From contig NW_020825288.1 of assembly GCF_003286085.1 (NCBI RefSeq), positions 8,494,001 to 8,558,000 on the forward strand: a stretch of DNA of 64,000 nt. The letters are read 5' to 3'. A program made the translations under genes and the position numbers. Each line of letters starts with the position of its first letter. Position 1 is the stretch's first letter. Shown piece by piece: positions 25,849-40,404 of this stretch. The notes under the pieces are model-generated. The model saw only the letters and a list, made by a program, of their open reading frames with translations, made no database searches and was not told where the DNA came from. This DNA is from Drosophila persimilis. Taxonomy: Eukaryota > Arthropoda > Insecta > Diptera > Drosophilidae.

Positions 25849-26524
25849 TGCTGGTTGCTTGATTGCTCCTGTCCCGCAGCCACTTTGCCACTTTTCTACT
25901 TGGCTGCTGTTTAACCGCAATTGAAATTACGCGCTGGCTTCCGTGACGATGACGACGAAGACGACGAGGCCGGGCTTTGCCGGGCCGGGCCGGGCTCCAA
26001 ATTTATGCAAATTGCGTCACGTGCCCCAATGATTTCTTTGCCTTTGAGAAAGGCAGGGGAAATGAGGAGAGGACAGGATCTGAGCTACCTTTTGGCACTC
26101 CTTTCGTGTCGTTTTTGCCAAGTGAATCATTATTTAATTTAATGTAAAATAATTAGCCTGAGCCCTGGCTCTTCTCTGCTGTGGTCCTCCTTTCTGACAT
26201 TGATGAATACTGTGAGATCTCCCTCTCCCGCACTCATCCCCACCCCCATATAGAAGACACATTTTTTTGCAGTTCCTTTTTTTCATCCTCTGCAGAATCC
26301 CATTTGCGGTCAGTCGATGATATATTACAGCCACACTTGCGATTACAATTGAAGTCCCTCTCAACGGCTGCCACATGCACACGAACACACACACACAAAA
26401 ATACTTGTCTTATTCTTGCGGAAAGAAACTTTTTCCGCTGTTAACATAATTTCCGCAGTTGATTGATTCACTCGGATCGAGAAGGGCCCGGAATATCCAT
26501 CCGGGACGAGCACTTAAGGCCTGC

Positions 26525-26578
26525 TCCTCATCCACATCCTCATCCCCGTCCTTATCCACATCCTCATCCTCATCCTCA
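26525..26578. repeat. CATCCT-type hexamer repeat
   Basis: About nine degenerate hexamers (CATCCT, CATCCA, CTTATC). Confidence 0.65.
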
Positions 26579-27832
26579 ACGATGGCGCTTAGACAAATTG
26601 TACTTTAATGTAATTTTATTGCAAAACTTTTCGATTTGCATATTAAAAGACGAGAAGCGTACACAATAAAAATTTTATAAGCGGTCGGCAAGGACTTTGA
26701 CACGTGCCAGGATGAGGATATTTGTAATATGAAATATAAGGATATATGATTCCCAATCGTTGGGTTAGTGAGGCGCACTATCACTGCTTCTAAAGAAATC
26801 AATTTGATCAAGTGATTCAACGAAATAAACTAATTGATTGTTCATTTTCTCTGGCTTTTCTCAGCTGGACAACAATTAAGTCCCACAAAAGCAGGTAATT
26901 ACCGCCTAAGAATGTCACTTAATGTAATAGAAAAACACATTTGTATAAATATCCCGCCTAAGTAACGATTTTATACTATTTACCAGCCGGGGGAAAAGGT
27001 CAGGCCACTCAAAAAATTGATGCAAAGAAGACAACCTTTGGGTCAACGAGGCGATTGCTTAACAAAGCTCAACTTTTTGGCATTAGCTCAAATTGGCAAA
27101 AAAAAAAGAGAAAAAAGAAAAGGCAGGAAAGCCAGAGAGATCCTTGTGTGGTAGTCGAAGGGAAAGGGTCCTCATTTTTTATTCATAAACATTCATATTT
27201 TCCCCATATTCGAGCAACAGCTGCGCCCGTTTGCCTTTGCCTTTGCCTGTGTCCTGTTCTGTTCTGTCTGTGTGTGTGTGTGTCTCTGTGTGTCCCGTGC
27301 TCCCTGCTGTTGTGTTATTCCTCTTGCTGATTTCGTATCCTCAATTTGTGTTGATTGATAAGCAATAAGTTTTTGGGGGTACCAAGAGCATCGAAGATTG
27401 GTCCAGGATGGCAGGCACTTCAATTATATTGTGGATGACAGCCGTAGCCATAGCCGTAGCCCCAACTTTGCTAATTAAATGCATATATGCATGCCATGTG
27501 TCTGTAGAACTATTTTACTGGGGCCCACTTTTCTTGGTCTCCCACCCACAGCCCCCTTAATCGGTGTTAATTGTGTGTATGCATGGATATGTACATACAT
27601 GGGGAAGGGGATGGAAGCCCCTGCTTCTGTGGCATTCATTGGGCATTGTTGCAGCGACAACTTCAATTTACACGCCTCGTTGGCCGCTCGCTTTGTTTCG
27701 AAGCAGAGTCCTTGCTAGGTTTGAGGCTCTGCTGCTTTCCTCTTGTTGTGCTCCAGTAGCTCTATATAATTAGTGCCCCCATATGTACATATATAAATAT
27801 ATTTGTGCGTTGCACGAACAACAATTATCCCT

Positions 27833-27860
27833 CCCCCCCCCCCCCCCACACACACACACA
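27833..27860. repeat. Compound (C)15(CA)7 tract
   Basis: A near copy of the 5.8-kb compound tract: 15 C followed by CA repeats. Flanking DNA differs, so independent origin or slippage is as likely as duplication. Confidence 0.8.
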
Positions 27861-28250
27861 TGCACATTCTGGAAACCTTCGCCAATAGACATTTTCATAA
27901 ATTGTTAACAATTATTGCCGTGTGGCAACAAAGCGAAAGTCCGCTTGTGTCTAGCCAGGGTAAGGAGGTTCCACGTCCTCTGTTCAGCTGTTCAGGAATG
28001 TTCCGAAGCCCACTGCTGTTCCTGCTACCACCTCCACCTAAGGCTCCTTCAGCTCTTGTTCCAGGCTCCGCCTCCACTGTCTGCCTAATATAATTTCAAT
28101 ATTTGCCAGGACCAACATGGCGCACACATACTATACATACGTTATGCTCGCACACTCACACAAGTATGCCGCAGTTGCTGTTGCACTCATGTCTAATTAA
28201 ATTACATTTACAATTCATACGTCTGCGCTCTGTAATGACCGTGTTCTGCC

Positions 28251-28285
28251 AGAGGTAGGGGTAGAGGTAGAGGTAGAGGTAGAGC
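28251..28285. repeat. (AGAGGT)5 hexamer repeat
   Basis: Tandem AGAGGT units with one GGGGT variant at the left end. Confidence 0.75.
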
Positions 28286-31200
28286 GGTACGAGTAGGTAC
28301 AACAGATGACAATATTTCTGCGGCTGCTATTGTTTAATTGTTGGCTTCCCTTTTGCGACTGTCAGACTCTAGCTCGTAATTAGAGGAGACGTTGAGGCTC
28401 CAAAAGTTCCTTTAAATTAGCATAATTATTGAGGGTTTCCCCCACAGATAGAACATCAATATAATTGAAGACCTATTTCTTATGTACTTAAAGTCTCACA
28501 TTGTCAACGTTTGTGTTTTTCTGCTCATCAATCTAATCTTCTCACATGTCCTTAATGTGTGGTAAAGTCAATTTATAAGTGGAGACCAGCTCCAGTTGGC
28601 CACTTGGCCAATATCACTTGAATTGCCACAAAAGCGAAATGCAACAGTACAAGCTTGTGCACCACTCCCACTTCTGACCACTCTTCTCTTGCCCCCTTCT
28701 GTCCTGCTGGCTCTGTGGCAAGCAAATAGAAGTGAGAAATTGCTAGTGAAATTATTACAACAAAAACTAATGGTCAAACATTAGTAAGAACACGCTTTGC
28801 ATTTGCCAGGGCCACAACAGAGACATCCCCCGTCCCGAGCCGGACCCGGCCCAGACGCTGGCAGCGCATAATTGCATTTGCGTTAAAACGCAAGCAAACA
28901 ATTCACTTAAAGTGCAAATAAGTGAGGAAATCCAGCAGCTCTGTATCTCTCCGACTTCTCCCCAACTGATGCCATCACACTCTCTCCTTTTCCTTCTCCT
29001 TCTCTTACTCTTTCTCTGGCCCAACTGCCTTCTGTCTCAGTCTCCGTCTCCATCTATCTATCGTTACTTATACGTATGGTTGTGTGTTTGTTGGTGGGAA
29101 GAGGCAAAACCAAAATGGCCAAGCTGACAAACGTAGACAACGGAAGTCAATCAGACGGACACGACAGACTTTGATACGCAAGCGCAGCGGAAGTTCAATT
29201 GCAATGAGCCGGCGACAACGACATCCCCGACCAGGACCTGGAGACAGACAGAACAAATGTCCTGGTGACAGGCGGTTAGTGACAGGCCAACAACAGCTGG
29301 CGATTAGATGAAGGAGACCCAACCCCTGGAGGTAGGGTAGGGTTAGGGTAAGGAGAGTCACCACGACAAACGCTGTTTAACTTAATTCAATAATCATTGG
29401 CAATTGCAATTTGCGGTCGGGCGACGTCCGGGCGACATTTGTGCAAATACAGAAATTATAATAATGACGGACTGTCGGTCAGGACTTCAGCTTGAGCTTG
29501 GAACTGAGCCAAAGGGCAAATCCGTGGTGCGGTGTGGTGCGGTCTGGTCTGGCCGACATGTGCAACGGACCGAGTAGACGTCCGAGGCGGAAAGGGGATG
29601 CAAACAGCATTAAGTGGCTGCAAAGTCAGGCAAATCGATCCAGTGACGCATTTTGCAGTATACCCAAAATACCCAAGAGGCAAGAACCAAGTGTTCCAGT
29701 TTTTGTGGTTCATTCGGGTATTAGCCGGCACCGGCTACGATGGTGTGTCCATGTTCATGTTGCTGCCGAAGACCTGACACTGACATTTGATGGAAGACGA
29801 CATCATCGATGGGTACGTGACATTTGGACCAAAACAAATTTCCCTCATTGCCGGATAATGTTCTGTGCTTAAATTAAATAACCATTTGAGCAATTCCAAT
29901 TTATTGGTAGCTGGTGCGGCACCAGGCGAAAGCCAGAGAATTGGGCTTGTGTTTGTGTTCGATGCTCTAATTGAACCGAAATGGCCACACAGAGCATGAG
30001 GCATGGCCCCTGACGCAGGAGGCAGGTGGCAGACGGCAGGCGGCAGGCGGGGTGTCGGTGCATTAGAGATGCACAACCACAATATTGAATTGAAATTTCA
30101 TTAGGATATTAGTGTGCATGCAGATACGCATGGACACACGGGTATACACGCAGTATATGTATGTATAAAAAAGGGTTGTATTAGAGGAATACCTACTCTG
30201 TTTTTAGTTTCAGACTCGGTAAAATGCCGAAGTATAATGGTTAATATTCTAACAAAGCAATGTTCCTAGGTCGTATTGCTTTCAAGTCTATGTTTGTAAC
30301 ACACAGAAAGAACCTTCCTATGAAGTTCCTATGGAAATGGATTCTTTGAATGGTATCTAATAAGTAGTCGAAATGTCGACTGTAGCATTCTTTATTGTTC
30401 TTGTTGGATCTGACTGTAGTCTGTGGCTGTTTCTTGCCGCTGTCGCCTCATGAGTATATAATTAAAATAATAGCAGCAAAAGCCTAGTTTTATTATTAAT
30501 TATGCAAGAACCCACACACACATACAAACAGACAGACAGGCTCTCACGCCCATTCATTAATAAAACATGGCTCCGCCCACGACACTGCCCCCGCCCCCGC
30601 CATTAGGAGGAGGATATGAGGTAACCACAGCGCATGGCCCACCAAACGTATTCAATATGGAACCTCTGTGTATGGATTTTTTTCACTTTGTTGTTCCTGC
30701 TGTTGTTGCTGCTTTTATATTTGTGTTTTTGGCTTTTGATGCCAATTAATTTCATAATATTTAAGACACATGTTACGCATTGTCTTGTTGCTGTTGCTAT
30801 AATTTGTAGCTAATTTATGCCTGACTTGTTTATTAGTTAAGCTCATAAGATCCTGTGGGGATGGGGACGCACTCAATACTATAGGTGTTGCGTAGGACGC
30901 TCTTTGGGAGGAATCATATTTGGATTCTCTTTCTCCTCAATTCTTTTTCAGCCAGCAAAACAACCTCCTAGCGGCGACTGCTAATAAAAATTCAGAAAAA
31001 TATGTTTTTTGCAATTCCAAATGGGCGCGGAACTAATGCCAGCATCTTTCGTGGCCCCATCAAAGACCCACCAATCCAACACTCAACTTGAGGAGCTCCA
31101 TGGCAGCATATTTTTATTTACTCTATTTCTGGGTCGCGCTTGGGAAAACTTTAACAATAAATTTATGAGCGATTTTTAATGCTTTAAAAATGAAAATGAA

Positions 31201-31325
31201 AATCTCTGCGGAGGGGCGGAGGAAAAAACAAAAATCCCCAAGAAATGAGGGGGAGAATAAAATCCGGGGTCCATCGGCCGGAGCGCAATAAAACTGCGTC
31301 ATTTTGGGCGGCATAAAAAATCGTT

Positions 31326-31357
31326 TCTGGTCCCTCGTCCCTGGTCCCTGGTCCCTG
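31326..31357. repeat. CTGGTCC 7-bp tandem repeat
   Basis: Four copies of a 7-bp unit, the second with TCG for TGG. Confidence 0.7.
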
Positions 31358-34300
31358 ACATTGAAGCATCAGCAACTGGGACGATCATGGTGGATGGAGG
31401 CGGCGTAGGCCTCAGAGAGTGAGAGCCGGAGACAGGGCGCAAAAAATCATGTCATGTCATTGTCGGCATCGTAAAAATGTTATCAGCCATAATAACGAGC
31501 CACGATTTTGGGCTCCAGCCCCAGCCTCAGCCACAGCCCTAGTACAATGTTGTTTGGGTCCTGCCATGGGGTGTACGAGTCCCAGTTATGGGGTGTACGG
31601 GCCTGTGTCGCCGGCGCTAATGGTGCGCAGCTAATGACTCAAGAGAGAGAGAGAGGGAGAGCGCGCGAGGGAGATGTCCGTTCGCTCTGGATGATATACT
31701 GCTGGCTGGAAGCAAGAGCAGAGAGGCTTTAAATTTCAATACCATTTCAGTACTCGATACAGTCCGGCCGGTCCGTGGGTCTTCCTATTAAACTGCCGCA
31801 TTCGCAGTTCACAGCATTCTGCCAACTTACGCTTAATGGTAATAAAAAGTAAATCAAATCAGTGTCCTTAATCCCTGAATTGATGTGGGGCTTCCTCGAT
31901 TGCGACACAGACTCCGACTCCGACTTCGCCTGCTACGGCAACTGCGACTGCGACTTTTTTCTTTGTATTTTTGTTCCCTCCACTTTGGCTCGTATTTATG
32001 CGAAGGCATTTCTTTTGCCGTCTGTGCCTTACTTACAATTCAATTTCTGAACAGTCCTCGACTGCGGCCACATCGCTGGCTGTGTGGGAAGCCCTTTGTT
32101 TGACCTTAAAGTCCGGGATACTAGTGCAGATGCATTGGTTTTAAGCTTTGCCGCTTTTGCGTACAACAGTACGCATACGTAATGGCTGCGTGTTTACAGC
32201 GATTTAATGGCTCGTTGATGGTCGCAGATTCGAAGTTCTGTCTGTTCCACATCCATAATTAATTTTCCTGTGTTTGTGTCATAACTTTTCCAACAACTTT
32301 GCTTTCATTTGATGGGAAGTTTATTATTATCAACTAAGGCCTTGGGAGCTGGGGGCTGTGGGCTGCGGGCAGGGGGCAGGGAGCCTGTCGCTAATCGATG
32401 ATGGCGTAATTGTGGCAATCGGCTTGCGGGCCAATGCTGCGTATGCGCAATATTCGCAGAGCTGCCAAAAATGAACAGCCAGAGCGTTTTTCATTCATTA
32501 ATCAAATGTTAAGGAAGAGCGGTGCCACTCCAGTGTTTAAACAAAAAGGGGAGATTTTGGTAAGATTTTTTTCTCGTGCAAGGATTCAGTTGAGAGCGTG
32601 GTGCATGAGTGTGTTTGTACAAGCTGAAAATGCATTCAAAATACACAAAAATCCCCAAACGAGAAGCTAAGTGAAAAAGCAGTGCCACCACAGCGCGAAG
32701 GGGTGAGAAAAAGACAGCGATAGTCAGCGAGAAAGAGAGAGGAACTTGAGGAGGCGCCTCGGCATTGTGTTTCATGCTATTTGCATTTTCTCTTGCTTTC
32801 ATCCTTTTTGTTTTTTCGCTTTTTCGCTTTTTCTCTTCTTTTTTTTGGCAACGCAAATAGCAGCAAGTACATAAAAAACAAGTTGAGAGAGGGCAGTGCT
32901 CACACACACCAGAACACAGACACCCATGGTGAGCCTGAGAGAGAGACAGAGAGGGGTATAAATAATAAGTCTGTGCGAGTGTGTGTGCAAGAACGGGGCG
33001 TGCCGCCCCTCCGAAACAGGGAACCCAAAAAACGGAGGAGCGAAAGAAAGGCCTGCTCTCGGAGCAGAAACTTTAAGTACCCTTGGAGATCGTTCGTTTC
33101 ACATAACTGATTCTTTATGTTATACAGATCAGATTTGTATATAATTTTGATATGAATTTGGTTCTAAGACGATTGTTCCTGAATATGATAATATATACGA
33201 TACAAGGACATCGCGATCTAGCCTATAAGTAAAGAAGCTATTTGACATGGTGATACGTTCTCATATATATGAGGTATTTTGAAAACTGTGTAACAAGTTT
33301 GAATAAAAAACCCACAGACCAGCAGAAATATATTGTATATGCTGTCTCTTCATAGGAAATAAACGGCCTCATATTTTCTCTCATATCACAGTGCAGACCC
33401 TCTGCTAGGGTATCCAAAAAGTCAAGAGAAATGCTGCAAAAAATGCATTTTATATGCAGATGCATGGCGTAAATTGTAGTTACGTACTAAATAAGTAAAA
33501 TAGCGCTGAGTATTTTTCACTTAAAATGCAGTAGGGCAAAAAAGCAGAGGGGCCAGCCAGCCCCGGACAGGACAGAACAAAGCAGAAGGCGGGGGGCAGG
33601 AGGCAGGAGGTAGGAGTGTGGCCAGGCGGGACAAACCTCTTAATTGGATGCATGCAGGCAAAATAACATGCGAGGCGTGCGCAAATTGTTGGCAGTTGGT
33701 CGGGGGTACTGGGTACTGGGTACTGGTTTGTGGGTTCTGGGATGGGACTCGGGTCGAATCAAAGTGGAGGCTAAGTTAACTAGCCGTCGGCTAATTAAAA
33801 CCTGAAAAGTTGGCCACACTTGAATATCCAACTTGGGTGTACTTCTTCTCTCTGGCAGTGCGGCTGTGTGTGTGTGTCTGAATGGCATTTGCATTGGGAA
33901 TTGGACTAAGACAAGAGCTGGGGCTTTGTGAAAGTTGCTAAAGTCGAATTGGCTCAGAGACAGAGCCGAGCCGAGGCATCTCTCTCTCTCTTCCCTCTCT
34001 TTCTCATCACTTATTTCCCTTGTAAATTAACAGATGCTCAATGGGAATGGAGATGGAAATGGAAATGTCGCTTGTGCTCTCATTTTCCGCACACACACAC
34101 ACCCGAAACGGCTTTATTTGCATAAGCATTTTGTGTCTCTAACGCTGTACACATGTTGGTAATAAAGCTGGCAACAACAACAACAACAACAGCCAGTAAC
34201 CACAACAGCGTCAAAATTAAACACAATCAGAGCAGAAACTCATTTAAGGCGCTAAGCATTCGCAACAATTTCGCCAACAACCAGAGTGGAGGACAAAGTC

Positions 34301-37300
34301 TCCAGCCACATAAATTACAATATCCTCTGGGCGAAAAGAAACCCGAACTGAAATTGCCGAAACGCCTCTAATGAAAGGATTAGCCCCAGCATGGGGATGG
34401 GATGGATGTACTTAATTTGGTTGGGAGTCTCTCTCCCTCAGTCTCCGCCCTCCACTGATTGCCATCAAAATATGAAAATTTATTCCAGCTGGAAGCCTGC
34501 TTTTTTTATGATTCCAGGTACTTCTCGCTGGACACAAGCCCGGGACCCAGGATCTAAGGGAAATCCTTTTTTGGGGCTGGAAATCTTTGACTTGAAGGAA
34601 ACTTGGCTCGGATGTGCCTTCGCTTTGAGTTTTTTCTTCTGTTGGTTTTTTTAATTTCATGATGAAGGACACGCCTTGGACTCTCTCTCAGTCTCTCTCT
34701 GCCTCTGTCTTCGTTCATTTTGTCAAGTTAATGGAGAATAATAAAGCACAAAAGTAAATAAGTAAACAGAGCGGAGACGGCAAAACTACAACAATAAAAG
34801 ACGAGGCCAGAAAAGCTGAGACGGCAAACGGCCGGAAAATAAAAGCCGGACGACCAAACACCCAGCCATCAGCCCTTCCATTCCCACCCAGCGCCAAGGA
34901 AAATCAGCAGGAGTGGAGCCAAATCGCGAACCCCAGGACCAAGAGCAAGCACAGCAAGGCATCTTTTTGTTTTATGCAAAATGCAGTAAAAATATATTTA
35001 AATTTATTTCATTTTGGCTCAAATGAACTGCGCAGGACATGGCCAAAATGCAGCTAAGCGGGGCATGAGGAATTGGGGACCCATGGGGAGGACTGCCATG
35101 ACGCCAGCCAGGCGACAAGGACGTGGTGCTTACTCCTCTCTCCCTCCCTCTCTCTCTCTAGTTCCCACTCTATCCCTCCCTTGTCTCTGGGTTGTAATAA
35201 ACTTGATTGCGCATCTCTTATGCTTTTATTTTTTCTTGTTTTTTAAATAAAATTTTTATGAAATTTTTTGGCAATTGAACTCAAGTTTTAATGGAACGCC
35301 ATAAATTAGTAGGTTGTCCTTTTCGTCGTCCAGTCGGGGTGGCAGCCACTTGAGCCCCGTTGCGAAATTGGATACAAGGGCTTAATAAAGCACTCGAGAG
35401 GCTGGCTGTCCCCTCGAGTCAATCGGTCAGGACTCTGCAGGGACTGACCATGCCTCTAGTCCGGCTCCCGGCTCCTGGCCCTGGCTCCAGTTCTCATCCA
35501 TTTCAAGTGCCGCTTGGCAACGCGACATCCATTCATTTGGCTTGCAATTGAATTTCTGTTGTCGAGACACACACGCGAGAGGAAAGTTTCCAATATGAAT
35601 CCTCCTTTCGGCGCGGCTGTCGTCCAACTTTCGGCCAGTGGAATTCACAGGACCTGCTCTCAGTCATGGCAACCATTCAATGGACCACGAACGGTTTTGA
35701 ATGTATTTCGCTCTCAAAACTTTTCAAATTCATGCACTGCAATCCGTTCAGGGCAATGGATGTATACAAATCAAAGCGCCAACTAAAAACTATAACAAAA
35801 AAATCATTCCAAAGGAAAAAAATTCAAATTCTAATTAGTTTAACTGCGCGTTTTTTTTCAATTTTTGTTTTTCTTTTTGTTTTGTTGTTTTGCATTTGGA
35901 TTGAGCACTGGCGCTGCGTATGCCCTGATGTTTCATTAGTTCAACTGCAAAGCGAAAGGAAAGTTTGCGGTTTGTTGTCCCTTTTCCCTCTTTCCATCCG
36001 AAAAAACCCACTCTCCCTCTCTATCTCTCAGAGTTGTGCAATATATTTCAGCTGTTGGATCTGCTGCTGGGGCAGTTGTAAAGTTTGTCTTGCAGTTTGT
36101 CCGGGAATGGATTGTGATGGGTGCCAAAAAGGGGAAGCAGCAGCAGCAGCAGCAGGGGCTGGCTGGTCATTGCGTAAACGCGTTGATGTGTAATTGAGAA
36201 CCGGGCACTGGGCGGGAGATTTATGAGAGAGTTTTATATGGAAACTTGCTTTGATATCTCCATGGAATCATATCAAAGCGAGTCCAGAGAAAATTCAACA
36301 GTTTTAAGTGCCTTAAACGCAAGTTATTACTTTCATTTTCTTTTGTCGTAGTAATGGTAATTACGAGGACTGCACAAGCTAATTTCTACGAAAATAGATA
36401 CCTATAAAATGCCAACACTATATATCCTCGACTGTGGAATGTAAAGAGAGCAAGTCTGCATTTAAAGATCTAATTCGAAACATCCACGTTACCAAACACT
36501 TTAATGGGGGATATTCCCAACGTATTTTCAAAGGACATCTCTCCCTGTCCTGTTGGTGGAGCACGCAATCGCCTCCTCCAGAGAGTGGCAGTGGCAGTGG
36601 AGAGGAGAACGGAGCAGAGAAGTGGTTCCACTCCACTCCAGCTTGCCATGTTCCCCATGTTCCATGTGGCAGACGTGACTGAAAAGTTGCTGCTATCATT
36701 TTTAGTCGCAATAGTTTTTGCTGCTGGCAATTAATTTATGTGACAAACTGTTTAAAAAGTTAAAGCCGCTGCTGCCCAAGCAGCCGGAACTGCATTCAAC
36801 TAAATCTGGGTGCTCGGTCCTGGCCGGGCCACTTAGCCCGTCGAGGATGCTCCAGCCGAATAGTTGAAAGTCAAATAAAAACGGCGATGAAATAATCATA
36901 TTACGGCTCAAACATATTTACAGGGGTCAGGGCGGAAGGGCCATGAAAACAGTTTTGCAGGAGAGAGCAGTGGGAAAAGTTTTTGGGCAGCTTTAGAAAT
37001 GCGAAGCAATCAACAATGATGAAATTTATTATAACTTGAGTTCACTGCAAACTTTGCACAATCAAGGGACAGACAGCAAGAACAACAGGAAGAGCCCAGA
37101 TATAGCCGTCTGATAATGGAAGACAAAGAAATGGCGCGGCCCGTGAAAGCCGGCTCCTAAGAAGAAAGGAAAAGGGAATACGGCGGGGCTAAATTACGGA
37201 ATCCTTCTTGCATTATCCTCCAGCTAGATTAAAATGAACTATTGCACGACAACAACACCACAAAGCAGCAACACCAACAGCAACAACCACAACAGCCAAC

Positions 37301-37354
37301 AGACGAACAGAGCAACAGACCAACAGAGCAACACCATCAACATCCACAACGAAC

Positions 37355-37380
37355 AATGGCAATGGCAATGGCAATGGCAA
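37355..37380. repeat. (AATGGC)4 hexamer repeat
   Basis: Four perfect AATGGC units, downstream of a CAACAA-rich stretch. Confidence 0.75.
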
Positions 37381-37604
37381 TAATAATACAAGCAAACGAT
37401 AAGCAACACGAACGTGAATGAAGAGCACAGATGGGCAGAGAGACAAGTGCTAAAGAATGAATGAAAAAAGAAGTGAACCCTCTGAGGGCTTTGAGGGGCC
37501 GAAGCGCAAAATACCCTCCATTATTTCCGTGATATCTGCCGGCAAATTTTAATACAATTTTAGCGTGGACTCGTCAGAGAAAACTGAGTTCTCTACTGCG
37601 GTGT

Positions 37605-37626
37605 ATACCCTCACCCTCAAGGGTAT
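37605..37626. repeat. ATACCCT/AGGGTAT hairpin, second copy
   Basis: Same 7-bp stem as at 11,281, with an 8-nt loop (CACCCTCA). The flanks share no obvious similarity with the first copy over the lengths I compared. Confidence 0.4.
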
Positions 37627-40380
37627 GCAAGAGGCTAAAGAAATCTGTGAAATACGCCAGAAGGAACAACAGCAGCAGCAATAATAATGGCAGGGATAAT
37701 AATAAGAATTAAGCAAGAAAACACATCACAGACATGGCTAGGACAAGCAGCCCTATTGCCGGGGATTGAGTTTTTGGGACTCGGACTCGGACACGGATTC
37801 GGATTTGGTTTCGGCCCCCGGACAAGGGTCTGGGTGTGGACCTGGGCCTGGGTTCTGTGAACAGCAGAACACAACACACGGCTTCCGTTTCCGCAGCCAT
37901 TTTCGTGGGGATTTATTAGTTTTTGCTCGTTAGAACTGCGCACAGCTGCCGGAGGAGCCCAGTGGAGAAGTGTTTAAGCACGGCCAGCAGTACGAGTAGC
38001 TCTGTACAGGGCAGGGAAGACGACGACTTCATGAACCAACAAAAATTAACACCCAGTGCAAAAAGCAGAAAACGAACGACTGAAACACACATAAGCTGCT
38101 TGTTTATAGTTACAGCTTATGCTGCCACGCAAGCTCTGCTCCTGCTCCTACTCTTGCTCCTGCTCCATTCCCAGGTCCTTTGCCAGTCCAGACCAGTCCG
38201 CTCTCCTCATCCTGGCCGTGACCAAGCCATTTCGCCTATGAGCCATTTTCTTTTGGCTAAAACTGCAGTCGAGGCAACGAGGCAGCTTCTGTTGCTGATG
38301 TGCATCAAAGTGAGAATGATTGATTCAATTTTAAAGTTGTTGCTTTCTGCCTGTGTATGTGTCGGAAGGGCTGTGTACTCTTAGATTTCCAGGGGTATAC
38401 TGAATTAGACAGAAAGAAGAATTGCAGATCCCTTTAGCCGAGTTGGTATTCGATAGTGAATAGTTCCCAAGGTCTAGTGGATATCATAAGGTCGGAGTAT
38501 CGACCTTAGAACTTTCATTTGGTTTATATCTAAGAGAGGCTATGGTAGGGTGGTGGCTGGGTGGGTGGGTTGCTGGCTGCTCAGTTGATCAGCTCAGCTT
38601 CAGCAAATAATCTGACTGCCGTCCATTTGCTAAGGAAGGAAGAGTTTTGGCGAGGGTAACTCTGGATAGATGGCTCGGAGCAGAGCCACTGCTTGGTGTC
38701 ATGATGGAGCTCGGTCAGAGCCCAGCAGTCGTTTGGCTGACTTTTCTCCTCCTGTTACCTCAGCTACTAATACCAGAAATAATTACAAAAGTGAATTTAT
38801 GTTGCTGCGGCGATAACAAATGCTTTTTAGCACCCTCCCCGAGACCCAAAGCAAACACACTAAAGTCGAAGATTTATATTTTTTTTCCAAAAGGGGTTGT
38901 GCAGGAGGGTCTTGGTGCTGGGGCTGCGACTGGAAGTGGGACTGGGTTGGGGCTTGGAAGATGCGCGTAACTTTTCCCAATGACGCACAGGAATTTTGCA
39001 GCCAGAGCAGAGAGCAGATGTATGAATTGCCATAGATGGCGGGGGATTGGGTTGTCAGAGTGAGCTATGGCCTGCAAAGTGCAGCACAGAAGAGCACAGC
39101 ACAGCAGTCACAGCTTCGCTCCCGTCCCAGTCCTCTGGGTGTGCGGCATCCATCTAAGCATGTGGCATTCAACATACAACATACAACATACACACTCGTT
39201 TCGTACTGGCACTGAAGACTGAACTTTCTTTATCAAGTTTTGGCAACATCACAGATTAAAATTTGGCTTTCTGACACTGCCATAGAGACAGACGAGTGCT
39301 CGGGAATTAGTAGTTCTCCAGATAGTAGTGGGCGTGGGTGGGTGGGGGCGTGGCGTGGCACTGCTCCGAATTAAGCCGAGTGACTTTCAAATGAGTAGAT
39401 CCCGCACTGGAGTTCATTAGGAAAAGGCAAAAGTTGCTTGATTGACGCCCGTCATTGAGTGAAGCCAAAGTCGAAGTTGCAGTTGCATGCTTTTCGGTTG
39501 ACGTTGCATTTACCACAGATGTGCGCCTGATTCTGACAGCTTCTTTTCGGCTGAAGAAATGTGTAGGAACGGAGTGAAGGAAACTTCTACAGACGCTACA
39601 CCTTTCACCTCTCCCTTGCAACAGTCCTTGGCTTGTGTCCCGACTCATCCATCCAATGAAATATATTTTACCATTTACATAACCCGTGTTCTTCAACTTG
39701 GCCTAGCCCCAAAAGCAATCATTTAAGTGGCGCTTAAAAATTATCTAACAAAATTATTTCAGGCGAAAAACCCCAAAAGAGCCGCACAGAAAAAGTGGGC
39801 AACAATCGATGCAGAAATGCTTGGATAATTGGCGCTTATTGATACTTGAGCGCCACATAATCGTCTTAATTACTTTGCAAACTAACTTTAATTGCCCAAA
39901 CGGTAGATGCGATAAAAGGGCCAATTACAGTGCCTAGCCTGGCCTGGCCTGGCCAAGATTCCCGGGGCTGATTGCATGTCTGCCTGCCATTCGAAGAGCA
40001 AGAACAGAGCAACTTCGGCCCACAAAGTAAGAAAGAAAGGAGAAAGCTAACAAGAGAAGAAAAAAAGGCAAAGATGCCACCGTTCATTATCCGCTTGACG
40101 ACCTCTGCTCTTCCTCCAGCAACCAGCCAACACTCAAGCTTGGCATCTCAATAAATAATATAATCATAATCCAATCATATCGCTACATCCGCGACTGCCA
40201 GCGACCAGTCATCAGCTATAGATGCAGCCTGCATCAGGAGCTCTGGATGTGGCTGGGGCTGGGGCTCTCGAGCTGTCCGGATCAAGCTACTTTGTTCTTG
40301 CGCTTCCGCTGTGATGCTTCCGTCGCCTGTCCGGCTGGGGCCGCGGGAAGGGCTTCCAGGACATTTAAGACCCAACGGAG

Positions 40381-40404
40381 AGACAGACAGACAGACAGAC
40401 AGAC
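40381..40404. repeat. (AGAC)6 tetranucleotide repeat
   Basis: Six uninterrupted AGAC units. Confidence 0.85.

Noticed and set aside
26870..26900. Plus-strand ratchet-like AGCAG-GTAATT
   Set aside because: The upstream 25 bases are A-rich and contain AGs, and GTAATT is a poor donor.
34153..34371. 72-codon ATG ORF, Thr/Asn/Lys-rich
   Set aside because: Starts in a CAACAA repeat and has no supporting signals; left out for lack of evidence though not excluded.
36435..36465. miR-1-like start (TGGAATGTAAAGA)
   Set aside because: Thirteen bases match the miR-1 5' end, but the rest differs and no complementary arm for a hairpin lies upstream.
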